Part shown: in pieces, positions 1 through 8,223 of the stretch | How the letters are laid out: each line of letters opens with the position of its first letter | Numbering within the stretch: the first letter of the stretch is position 1 | Assembly: GCA_028565635.1 (NCBI GenBank) | Contig: JAOXYB010060857.1 | Coordinates: 1-10,709, forward strand | Reading direction: 5' to 3' | DNA: 10,709 bases | Source: Phoronis ovalis | Lineage: Eukaryota > Phoronida > Phoronidae | Position numbers and translations under genes: made by a program | Notes under the pieces: generated by a model | Told to the model about the DNA's origin: nothing | Database searches by the model: none | The model's input: only the letters and a program-made list of their open reading frames with translations

Positions 1-150
1 TACCAAATACGAAGATGATCTGACAAAAGCTGAAGCCGTTATAGCAACACAAAGAAAAGGTTACATACGACAACAACGACGACGACGACAACGCCGCATA
101 GGCTTTAGCTATATGCCCATTCACTATTACATAGTGATGGGCATAAAAAC
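1..150. repeat. Dispersed repeat fragment with CGA tract and hairpin
   Basis: A run of CGA/CAA triplets occupies about 68-94. A near-perfect inverted repeat follows: ATGCCCATTCACTAT (113-127), a 3-base loop, then ATAGTGATGGGCAT (131-144), with one extra T in the left arm. The mixture of CGA triplets next to a short hairpin resembles dispersed repeats of mollusc genomes, recalled from general knowledge and not matched here. The repeat probably continues beyond the left edge. Confidence 0.5.
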
Positions 151-222
151 AACCAAATATGCACATTATCAAATACTGCTATAAAACCACCTTAGCATAG
201 GTTAGGACATTAGTGCTTATTA

Positions 223-256
223 TGACCTTGAGGTCAAAAGGTCATGTAAAGGTGAA
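223..256. repeat. Cluster of AGGTCA-type half-sites
   Basis: TGACCT (223-228), AGGTCA (231-236), AGGTCA (239-244) and AGGTGA (about 250-255) lie within 34 bases. They form an everted pair with a 2-base gap followed by a direct repeat with a 2-base gap. Such half-sites bind nuclear receptors, but similar strings are also common in invertebrate transposon remnants, which is more likely here beside another repeat. Confidence 0.4.
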
Positions 257-310
257 ATGTTAGATTATTTGAAATTATTCAGGAACATTCCAAAAGCTTA
301 TTATAATATT

Positions 311-345
311 TAACTAGCTGATACCCGTAAAATTACGGGCAATAA
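311..345. repeat. Short hairpin of repeat-terminus type
   Basis: CCCGTAA (324-330), an AA spacer and TTACGGG (333-339) form a perfect inverted repeat preceded by TAACTAGCTGATA. An 'ACTAGCTGA..CCCG' lead followed by a GC-containing hairpin is a pattern often seen at ends of dispersed retroelements in invertebrates. The element type cannot be assigned. Confidence 0.4.
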
Positions 346-1133
346 TGAGGCCGCTACATAAAATTTTAACAGCTATCTTATTGAATCATCTGGAGTTAAA
401 GATTGAAAAGGGACAAATAAGATAAACAGAAAATAAAGTGTTTACTTTTAAATAATGTTTATTGAGTGTCAGATACAGTTAACATGCCTCTGGCCTTTAT
501 AACAGTCATTTAACACAATACAAATACAAATAGCATAACATAATATAAATGACCGTTCTAACAATTCTTTTCTCCTTTCCCCAGCACATTATAAATATAT
601 GGAGACAGCTATCCATTGTTCTATTTGCACATTATGAATATGAATCGTACCTCTTTTAGAAGTATAGTTTCATATAACAAAAATAAGATTCCTTTCTTGA
701 AATTAATGCCAGCAGTTCAAACAATACAGATATCCTTATTAGAAACCTCATGTTCATGAACAAAGATGGAATAGATTTAATTAACAAAATAAACACATAT
801 TTTGTTTATCATAGTAAATTTTAAAAAATGTATAGTCATCAAATTTATTCATCAACAAAAAAATGTAAAGTCATTGGTTTCATTGTCTTTCAACAGGAAT
901 CTAAGTACAACTATTTGTAACAAAATACTGGTAATTAATAAACAGCAACATAAATATGATATATTCAGAGCAAAGGTGAGGAGGTGATTGGAAGTGAGAT
1001 GGGCATCTGACATAATTGCAAATGTCTTGTTCAAACACAGCAAAAGTTGTTTTTGAAGCTCTGTGAAACATTTCACCTGAAATGTTGTGAGATTACATTT
1101 ATTTTTAACTAGTTTAAAATTGTTCAAGTTTAC
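346..1133 (-). other. Rest of intron 8, no feature seen
   Basis: This AT-rich sequence lies downstream of exon 8. I looked on the minus strand for the expected next FAM234 exon, an acidic loop segment after phase 2 entry, and found none. An acceptor-like TTTCAG near 1076 would give an immediate stop if joined to exon 8. Confidence 0.6.
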
Positions 1134-1298
1134 CTGTAAGATTCATAACCTATGAATATTTTTTGCCATATCTGCTGCAATGTTTCCCCATCATACAGAG
1201 CCATTGTTCCATTGTATGCAGATACAAGTATGTCCATTACAACATCTCCATTCACACAGGCTAATACCGGTGGTACCATTATTCCCTTTGCAGAGCTC
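1134..1298 (-). CDS. FAM234: FAM234-like coding exon 8 (last exon in window)
   Basis: The acceptor ATATAATTAG precedes 1298, and phase 2 entry matches exon 7. It encodes residues 409-463: KGIMVPPVLACVNGD, VMDILVSAYNGTMALYDGE and LQQIWQKIFIGYESY. The fourth Ca-loop-like motif is degenerate (C423 and V428 replace the expected Asp and Gly). The donor TACAG|GTAAAC at 1134/1133 is strong and phase 2, so at least one further exon must follow beyond the left edge. Confidence 0.9.
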
Positions 1299-4200
1299 CT
1301 AATTATATGAAAATATCATTGCTTTCCTGCTTGAATAGAAGCAGAAGTGAGCGAATACCAATGTTTTGATGATTTTTAGCATTACCCTCATGTATGTCTA
1401 CCAGTGCAAGTAAATACTATTGTAAGTGGAATCTAACGTGAAACATATTATGTATCCAATAATGCAGAAATAAAAGAAATTTTGTGAAAAATAAAAATAT
1501 TCTTAGAAATAACTATACCACTGTTGAAACGAGATAGCCAGCTAATAGGAAAAATAACCTAATGACGTTCCTAGCACCTGTTTGTGTAATTTTTTGCAAA
1601 AAATTGCTTAACATTTTGGATGAGAATTTCACGTAGCAAGACAAGTGGATTCACAGATAAATGCAAATTCACCAGGTGACAAAATTGTTTCGCTATGTCT
1701 ATGTAGAATTTCTATCCAAAATGTTTGAATTTTTGTGTGAGAATTGGATATTGGAAACCTCTTAAACTACCAATTCATTTTAAAAAAATTTTCTCAAAAT
1801 TTTCTTTATGTATACATTATGGGATAAATATTACACAGCAATCTGTGGACCTTAAGTTTCCATCATCACCCCTCCTTAGTAATTTAAAGGACCAGCATAG
1901 GATATCTCTACAAGTGATTGCATTTTACTATAATATCAATTAGTAAACTATTTTTTCTTTTCGTCTTGTGATAATAAAGTAGCTAAATCCTATAATGAGA
2001 TCAAAATGGCTCATGTCCTTGTATTAAAATCAGTTTAACAGTTAATATTACCTGAATATTTCAATAACACCATCCTGAGTAATATTCTTTTCCCATGGTT
2101 TAGTGGCCACTTTAAGTCTGAGAGATTCTGGTGGCAGTTTATTCGAATTTAGTTTAAAGATAAAACGATACAGATCTGTTAGGCTGATTGCAAACAGGGA
2201 ACCTGAAAATAATACAAAATTATAATAATATGAATAATTACGAAAGGCGATAAACATATTCTAGTTCTTAAAATTAAACATTCGAGATTATATCTATTAG
2301 ATTTACAAAACAACAAATTTTATTTAATTAATCTTATCCTTACAAAAATAGGCTTCAGAAGAAAAACCAAGTCTAGGATCATAATATATAACATTTCTCA
2401 TTCAGACAAAAGTGACATTATCCAAATATGCTTGTAGTAATACATAATCTTCTAATGAATGTGTATGAGGATTGTTTGCACTTGAGCTTCCAAGGATACA
2501 AAGGTAAATTTCATTTCACCTGATACTGTTTCTCCCCCACTGCCAAACAATACATATCGTGAGCCATCTTTTCTTGTGTGTAATACAGGTGACATGTAGG
2601 TTTCCTTGTCTTCTGGAATCTCCATATATCTGTTACCAATCATCTTTCCCGTTTGACCCGACAAGACAATTAACCGGCTAGCATTACGTTTTTGAAGCTG
2701 AAATGACAACTTGTAAACAATTTTCACATTTCTATAATAAGTAAAGTTTGTCTTTAAAGCAATCAACTGCTTGACAATACAAATGGATTTATTGTCTTTC
2801 AAAATCCTTTTACACATTAATCAGATAGACAAGGACAGGTGCCATCAGTTTGTTTATGATGAGATTGTGAGTATGCCCATGACTATTGTATAATAGAACT
2901 GTCAAGATCTTATTATAAAATAAACGGTAATACCTGAAGAGTAAAATGCCTTGGCAAGGTTCGAAAAGTGACACCAAGTAAAACTGCTCATACTATAATT
3001 TTGCTATGAAACACTGAGGATATTTAGGATCCCACCTTACTGGAAACATAAGGAAGATACTTTATATTGTAAAACAATATTTTTTAAAGTCCTTGTTTGT
3101 TTATTGTATGACAGTTTTCTTTCAAACATGTTAACACAATGATGTCATTTGTTGTCATTCAGGAAACTAGTGAAATAATTTCTTCTTGATTTTAAAACAA
3201 ATAAATGGTTGAAACTAATTTACGCAAATTTTTAAAGAGTATAATGTATCTAAAAGTAATTAAATATGACCATATGTATAATACATTAGATGTAAATAAA
3301 TATAAGAATTATAGCTACTAAAATTTATCACATTTTCATACACAATATTTAAACACGTTAGCAACCGTTAGAAGAATTTATTATAAAAGTATGAGTTTAG
3401 TCCGTTGTTCATTATATCTCTGAATTTCAGAGAAATCGCTCGATTACTTCTTTAGTTATAGGCAAATAAACAGGATTTAAGTGTTATGGCTTTGATAGTC
3501 AATATTTCGCTTCAATGTAAGTTACATATATTTGAAAATGAATTTTTTTATGATTTTTTTTTTGTCACAGATGTTTTCTTGTCATATTCACAACACACAG
3601 GGATTCTATTTAAATGTGAAACTGTCTGGCATATCACAATTTCCATGCATCCACATGATGCTCTTCTTTTTCAACAGATTTTTACACGATTGATTTGTTA
3701 AGATATTCAGGAAATTTGGTATAAAGGTGCCTAGACTTTGTTACCTCAGGAGGGTATCTTGGATCACCACCATGTGCTATAAGTACATCTTCAATGTGGT
3801 CACCATCAAAATCAGGAATTATGAGTGGTTGATATATATTCCAGTCATGAACTAAAACCCTGTTGTCTCCATACCAGAAAACCTCGCCTGAAATCAAATT
3901 CAACTTTCATAAATATTTAGATATTCTATTAGTTTTCATTAAATTAATTGAAAGCTCATAATGATATGTGGAAAAAATTAAATTAAATCCCTCATTCAGA
4001 CAACAACGACTCTAGTTTTTAGCTTTGTGAGTAGTGTAATTAAAATAATTTGTGACAAGAGCCGAAACTCCAAATACTGACAGAGAAGACACAGAAATTT
4101 GAATTTTTTACTTGCTTCATGCATTTAGAGAAACCACAAAAATATGCACAAACCAGCTTTTGAAAGACTGTGGCTCAGCTTTGTAGAATGTTTCACAATA

Positions 4201-7200
4201 TTTCTATATATACCAGACAATCTTTGCAGATTGTAACTATTAATATACCAATGGGTACTTAGTGTCACAGATTGTTACTCCAGTACATTTCACGTTGGCA
4301 TCATATGCTTAAATAACAAATTTATGTTTTAAACCTTCTCTATATCTATATCTATATGCCAAACTGAAGAATTCAAAGATCAAAAAGTACCATTCTTTGG
4401 ATTAACAGCAACTAATGTAGCTATCCGTCCTGCAGCAATACAATCTTTCTTTCCATCTTGATTAATGTCAATTCTATCACAGTTTATCTCAAATGGTTCC
4501 GCACACAATGGTACTCGCCATAATTCCTTACCATCATAACCTCGTAGAGCAACTAGAGCACCAACACAAGGGGTCTGAAGACCTGAAGTCACAATAATAT
4601 GCAGGTGAAAGGCAATTGTGATCACTAAACATGGGGGACAATTTTACCAGCACAATCCGTTTTGCTTATAGGCAAAGGATTTTGTCAATTGCAGCCTTTA
4701 AATGAATGCCCTGGACAGATCAACAAATATTTAAAGTACTGCCAGTACTTATTTGACTAGATGCCAAATTTGATTTGAAATCAATTCAAATTAATAAAAA
4801 TCTAGCCATAACTATATCACTGTGACCAGTTTCTGCTCAAGGATTTTGAGCCTGGGGATAACAGCTAACACAATTTGAAAGTATGTTATAACATGTGAAG
4901 TGTTAAAACCTTTTTTCCTGCAGAATTCTTCTAAAGTTGCCTTTGAAGCAAAATCCTTAAAGTTAGCAGCCATTGCCATACCAACAAGAATGTCCTGCTT
5001 CCCATCATCGTCCACATCCACTAAACGAATACAAGATTCAGAACCTGAAAATCATAACATAAAGCACAGCATGAATGTGTATTAAAAATGAATGCTCCCT
5101 TAAGTAAACAAAGACAGTCAGCAAAAGAATTCTTTTTAAATAGATTTTCAAATCACGCCTACCAAGGAATACACAGAAAATGTGAAGTTTTCCTGTTAAA
5201 TTAGCATGAAATGCAAAGATATTTTATTTAGCTTTTTGTTTGCCAAAATTTGCATCATTTATTTACTTAATGAAATTTTAAGTTTAAAGGGTTTAGAGTG
5301 CATTATATGTAATGAAAGTTATTTATCAATTGTACATCAAAATAAATACCAAAGTTTATTAACTAATAAAATATGTTCTCATAAAAAAATACATTATATA
5401 AACACTTATTTAGAATGATACAGTGAACATATCTACAAAACATTGTTTCATTGCCATTATTTACAAGGCTACGATGAGAATCATCGAAACAAGCTGCCAA
5501 GTTGTGTAATGACGAACTGTAAAGGTCATATGTCCAAATTTATATTACTAAATCAAAATAGAAGGTTTCAATAGAATAGAAGTCCTTATAAATTTAACTT
5601 TATTGAATACAAGCCTTCTCTCTAATAGAATCTCAACATTAAGCTTCCTTATTTATCCAAATGTAAGCCCTCCCTTGAATAGAAGCTCAAAATTTAGAAC
5701 ACTGTATAAACCCAAACATAGCAGATGCTCAATTGTTAAAATTAATTTTTTATCTACAAAGAATATCCTCCAATGACAGCCTTACCAGATGCTTTATTCT
5801 CAAAAGACACCCTTCCATTTCTTGATTAGAAGCCTTACTTTTAAAAGCTATATTTATCAAAATACAAGCACCTCCTCAAATACAAGTATCTAGAATAGAA
5901 ACCTTATCTTAACAAGATATCCAAATGTTTAGATTCCATATTTTTATCCAGATATTAGCTCAATTTTAAAATTATATACTGTTTTTCTCCATTTTAAGAC
6001 TTATCCTTAAATTGAACCAAGCTTTAAATTTTCTTATTAAAAAAAAATGTCTCCCTTGAATATAATCCCATCATTTAACCACACTTATCAAATAAAGGCC
6101 AGTCCTTGAAAATAAGCTAAAAACTTTTTTATCTATATGCTATTATAACATGTACCTAAAATATAGTAAAAGCTAAAAAGAACTTAGTCATCAGTTGCTT
6201 TAGGATTTCATCACATAGAACTCTACATTTAATAAATGGAGTTTTTATGACACAAGAATTATTTTTAGCAATACGATGCAACATAGGGAAAATAGATACC
6301 AGTAATGTAACTACACAGCCATATTGCAAACTAAAGGCAAGTAATATACCACCAGGAATTTCACCTTTACCCAACTCTGATTGACTTTATAATACAAGTC
6401 AAAACCAAAAAAAATTGTAAGAAATATTAATTATAACAGAATTAAATACTTCTTTCGAAACCTTTACCTGGTTTCGTATCAAAGATCAGACTTTTAAGGT
6501 TTACTGTAATTTGACAAATATTCGGATAAATATGGGTCAATAAAAACTTTTTATACCTTAATAATAACTAATTTCCCTACACACATTCACATGATTCACG
6601 AAATGTCAACTACTACTATTCTTCCCGCAGAGAAAATACCATTTGATCAAAAAAGCATCTTCAACCTATTTCTTAGAAAATATAGGGCAATGTTTTTACT
6701 GTTCCAATTACTATTTTATACTTATTTATACAATGTTCAAGTTTACCAAATCTCTATTTTTCTATCACAGTTTATGTTAGTGCTAGACCCAAAATTCGAT
6801 ATTTGTATAGATTTATACACAAAAAGTGTCCACTACCAATGCCACGACAAAGCTGCCTGTACGTAATAGTTCTGCTATTAGTCATACAGCAAAAATATTA
6901 TAGATATTTGATCATACTTTAATTGCAATGTAGTGTAAGTGAGTAGAAAGGTCCTCATATTGAAATTAATTCATAATTACCCCAGTCACGGAATGTTCTT
7001 GTCCAGTCAGCAGTCTGATTATATCCCATATTTAAAACTGTGTCATTTTTACCATGATTATATAGGCAAGGTAAAGCAATAGAAAATACTAAAACTATCC
7101 CAAAAACTGCTATTAAAGATGCACAGAAGCATATAATAACTGTTTTGGACATTTTAGGCTTTGTAACATTGACATGATTTTGTCCTGAAGATATTATATT

Positions 7201-7815
7201 ATTCGATGTTGTTCTCGATGAGTTAAGTCTGTCCATTTCAATTACTTCGTGTCGTTTTGTTTGCTGTCTGACATTCTGCAATGTTGCTGCATGCTTGTAT
7301 AGTTCATCTGTATCGCTGTCAGTCTCTGTATCACGGTTTGGCACAGGGTGATAAGCAACATTTTTCGTCTCTAAAAACAATACTGTATTTTGATGAAACG
7401 AATTTGTGTTTAAAAAAAATCTCTCAAAAATTAGGCACCGATTTAGTGGTACCCCATGGCCCAAAGGCAGTAGTGTATAATTTCATTGCTAATAGGAAAC
7501 TGCACTAACAGCCATGGATCAATGCCTATTCAGTTGCTGCTACTAAAACAAAATATCAATGACGGATAAAAAATAAATCAAGAGTAATTCTTGTTGTGAT
7601 TTCCTGTATTAATTGGTTCAATGAATAAATCTGATAAATTAATTCAACTCTTCTTGATCACAGCCGAAACATTATGAGACATGCCAGGATAAATATAATT
7701 GTTATAAGTTTTATAATTAATTGGGCAAAAATAAGAACTTTATCTCATGCGCTTGCTGGAATAATAAAATTTTACTACCTGATCTTGATTTAAGGAAGTT
7801 GGAAAAACCAGCCAT
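1134..7815 (-). CDS. FAM234: FAM234-family type II membrane protein, 8 coding exons, C-terminus missing
   Basis: Eight exons join in phase: 7779-7815, 6981-7370, 4910-5044, 4391-4582, 3745-3887, 2520-2697, 2052-2202 and 1134-1298. Together they give 1391 nt, or 463 codons plus 2 nt. Visible in the protein: an acidic tail with YHPVPNRDTETDSDTDE (residues 19-35), a basic stretch, a membrane segment (about 88-112, ending ALPC), then a large ectodomain. Ca-loop-like motifs are DVDDDGKQD (152-160), DINQDGKKD (226-234), DFDGDHIED (277-285) and a degraded CVNGDVVMD (423-431). The LWR, GGDP, KETYMSPVL and KGIMVPPVL segments are typical of FAM234A/B proteins. N-glycosylation sequons lie at N121, N130, N304, N398 and N438, all on the predicted outer side. 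Family knowledge: FAM234 proteins are poorly characterised single-pass membrane proteins with FG-GAP/PQQ-like propeller folds. Human members are about 550-620 residues, so about 100 or more C-terminal residues lie off the left edge. A versus B cannot be decided; the acidic YxP tail recalls FAM234B. Confidence 0.9.
1299..2051 (-). other. Intron 7 (753 bp)
   Basis: The GT at 2051-2050 and AG at 1300-1299 bound a phase 2 intron. It is AT-rich, with no coding segment or repeat that I recognise. Confidence 0.85.
2052..2202 (-). CDS. FAM234: FAM234-like coding exon 7
   Basis: The acceptor TTTTCAG precedes 2202. The frame gives SGSLFAISLTDLYRFIFK, a beta-strand-rich stretch, then a polar segment with KPWEKNIT (393-400, a sequon at N398) and IEIFR. 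The donor TTCAG|GTAATA at 2052/2051 is phase 2. It encodes residues 359-409. Confidence 0.9.
2203..2519 (-). other. Intron 6 (317 bp)
   Basis: This phase 1 intron is bounded by GTGAAA and TTTTCAG. It is AT-rich and nothing else is seen. Confidence 0.85.
2520..2697 (-). CDS. FAM234: FAM234-like coding exon 6
   Basis: The acceptor TTTCAG before 2697 and phase 0 entry match exon 5. It encodes residues 300-359: NASRLIVLSGQTGKMIG (304-320), PEDKETYMSPVL (327-338), then RYVLFGSGGETVSG (346-359). The vLSGxTG and YVLFGxGGE segments are hallmark FAM234 elements. The donor CAG|GTGAAA at 2520/2519 leaves phase 1. A sequon lies at N304. Confidence 0.92.
2698..3744 (-). other. Intron 5 (1047 bp)
   Basis: This phase 0 intron is bounded by GTAACA and ATTTCAG. 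A perfect 8-base inverted repeat around one base (TCTCTGAA/TTCAGAGA, 3417-3433) is the only structure noted. The plus-strand open frame at 3486-3701 is AT-rich and looks non-coding. Confidence 0.85.
3745..3887 (-). CDS. FAM234: FAM234-like coding exon 5 (third propeller motif)
   Basis: The acceptor TTTCAG precedes 3887 and completes the Gly codon left by exon 4 (NPKNGEVFWYG). It encodes residues 252-299, including PDFDGDHIEDVL (276-287), the third Ca-loop-like motif, and HGGDPRYPPE, a typical family segment. The donor GAG|GTAACA at 3745/3744 is strong and phase 0. Confidence 0.92.
3888..4390 (-). other. Intron 4 (503 bp)
   Basis: This phase 1 intron is bounded by GTACTT and TTTCAG. It holds a tiny TATATC microsatellite (4341-4357) and nothing else recognised. 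Confidence 0.85.
4391..4582 (-). CDS. FAM234: FAM234-like coding exon 4 (second propeller motif)
   Basis: It encodes residues 188-252. The TPCVGALVALRGYDGKELWR segment is strongly FAM234-like and is followed by DINQDGKKDCIAAGR (226-240), the second Ca-loop-like motif, and VAVNPKNG. The preferred acceptor is ACTTCAG before 4582 (phase 1); a second AG eight bases further in (exon from 4574) is possible. The donor is AATG|GTACTT at 4391/4390, phase 1. Cys193, Cys214, Cys222 and Cys235 may form disulfides in the ectodomain. Confidence 0.88.
4583..4909 (-). other. Intron 3 (327 bp, boundaries uncertain)
   Basis: This phase 1 intron is bounded by a weak GTTTTA donor and ACTTCAG. The alternative is a phase 0 intron at 4575-4892. 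No repeats or other features are seen. Confidence 0.6.
4910..5044 (-). CDS. FAM234: FAM234-like coding exon 3 (first propeller motif)
   Basis: The acceptor TTTTCAG lies just before 5044. The frame continues exon 2 as WGSESCIRLVDVDDDGKQD, which carries the first Ca-loop-like motif (residues 152-160), and ends LEEFCRKKG. The donor used is AAAG|GTTTTA at 4910/4909, phase 1, matching exon 4. This donor is weak. A second in-phase solution ends the exon at 4893 (CAT|GTTATA, phase 0) with exon 4 starting at 4574. That gives KKGFNTSHTPCVG instead of KKGLQTPCVG. Confidence 0.82.
5045..6980 (-). other. Intron 2 (1936 bp), largest in the gene
   Basis: This phase 1 intron separates the membrane exon from the propeller exons and is bounded by GTAATT and TTTTCAG. 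It contains the degenerate repeat array at 5570-6115. Open frames at 6156-6374 (minus) and 6591-6866 (plus) lack family resemblance and convincing splice contexts. Confidence 0.85.
5570..6115. repeat. Degenerate tandem-like repeat in intron 2
   Basis: A motif close to TTGAATAGAAGCCYT recurs irregularly every 20-35 bases or in clusters: near 5573, 5604, 5677, 5824, 5893 and 6058, with weaker copies such as AATACAAGCACC near 5862. Pyrimidine-rich CCTYCC stretches lie between copies. It looks like an old, heavily mutated satellite of short units. Unit boundaries cannot be set by eye. Confidence 0.45.
6981..7370 (-). CDS. FAM234: FAM234-like coding exon 2 (cytoplasmic tail, membrane segment, ectodomain start)
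   Basis: The acceptor is TTGTTTTTAG before 7370 and the donor is TGGG|GTAATT at 6981/6980; the phase is 1 on both sides. It encodes residues 13-143: an acidic tail (19-36), a polar serine/asparagine-rich linker (59-82), three lysines (83, 85, 88), a hydrophobic helix (about 88-112), then a lumenal or extracellular stalk with sequons NDT (121) and NQT (130) and the lead-in TRTFRDWG. Positive charges on the N-terminal side of the helix predict an N-inside (type II) orientation. Confidence 0.9.
7371..7778 (-). other. Intron 1 (408 bp)
   Basis: This phase 1 intron is bounded by GTAGTA and TTGTTTTTAG. The open frame that runs upstream from exon 2 to an ATG at 7464 is read-through of this intron. 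Its residues are not family-like. Confidence 0.7.
7779..7815 (-). CDS. FAM234: FAM234-like coding exon 1 (start codon, residues 1-12)
   Basis: The ATG at 7815-7813 has A at -3 and G at +4, a strong start context. An in-frame TGA at 7824-7822 rules out an upstream extension. The exon encodes MAGFSNFLKSRS and leaves one G (phase 1) before the donor CAG|GTAGTA. Joined to exon 2 this makes a Glu codon and runs straight into the conserved acidic tail. The short basic N-terminus before an acidic YxP segment resembles FAM234B N-termini. The alternative start at 7464, reading directly into exon 2, has low-complexity non-conserved sequence and crosses a good acceptor, so it was not chosen. Confidence 0.75.
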
Positions 7816-7821
7816 GATCAA

Positions 7822-7848
7822 TCAATATATTTCTTCTCTGGCTTTCAT
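7822..7848 (-). promoter_or_regulatory. Short upstream reading frame in the 5' leader
   Basis: An ATG at 7848-7846 opens an 8-codon frame (MKAREEIY) ending in TGA at 7824-7822, six bases before the main ATG and in the same frame. If it is in the mature leader it could reduce initiation at the main start. This is inference; its presence in the transcript depends on the 5' end, which cannot be seen. Confidence 0.35.
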
Positions 7849-7860
7849 GATGAAAAATTC

Positions 7861-8021
7861 CTGAGCAAAAAGTGTCATAGAAATATTATTAAGACTTTTT
7901 GGCATAATTATAAACTAAGATGGATAATGCAACAGCCTTGGAACAATCAGCCCAAGGTAAATGCTGAATGAGATGGGACATTTGCAAGCTAGTAGCCAGA
8001 AAATTAATTCTAAATACTAAC
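7861..8021 (-). other. Possible intron in the 5' untranslated region
   Basis: On the minus strand a strong donor TCAG|GTTAGT lies at 8022/8021 and a pyrimidine-rich acceptor TTTTTGCTCAG lies at 7861, 161 bases apart, upstream of the start codon. An upstream exon ending at 8022 would include the relatively GC-rich patch at about 8113-8150, which could mark the promoter-proximal region. Only splice-like signals support this. Confidence 0.3.
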
Positions 8022-8207
8022 CTGACAACGAATGTTAACACAAATAGCTAGTTTTGGTCAGGACTAACAAATATAAGCTTGTTTTAACATATGGCATAAG
8101 GTCACAATTGATGTAACCCCAGTGGTGGCGCAAGGCTGGCCGTGCTGGAAGTAGAGCCAAAACCTTAAATTTATGATTTTTTCTTTTTTCCTCCTTGACG
8201 CTGGGTT

Positions 8208-8223
8208 GTTTGTTTGTTTGTTT
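8208..8223. repeat. Short GTTT microsatellite
   Basis: Four tandem GTTT units, followed by an imperfect copy. Nothing else notable is attached to it. Confidence 0.8.

Noticed and set aside
852-1127. 91-residue minus-strand open frame next to exon 8
   Set aside because: It is intron read-through in a frame that does not match the phase 2 exit of exon 8. Joining the acceptor-like TTTCAG near 1076 to exon 8 gives an immediate stop, and the residues do not resemble a FAM234 C-terminus.
6156-6374. Hydrophobic minus-strand open frame in intron 2, considered as an extra membrane exon
   Set aside because: Exons 2 and 3 join perfectly without it into a family-typical sequence, and no convincing acceptor and donor pair with matching phase was found.
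6591-6866. 91-residue plus-strand open frame
   Set aside because: It is AT-rich, lies in an intron on the opposite strand, and has no recognisable domain or splice context.
7371-7464. Start codon at 7464 reading directly into exon 2
   Set aside because: The added residues are not conserved in character, the segment crosses a good acceptor at 7371, and exon 1 at 7779-7815 gives a better start.
7281-7508. Plus-strand open frame overlapping exon 2
   Set aside because: It is a shadow of the coding exon on the other strand.
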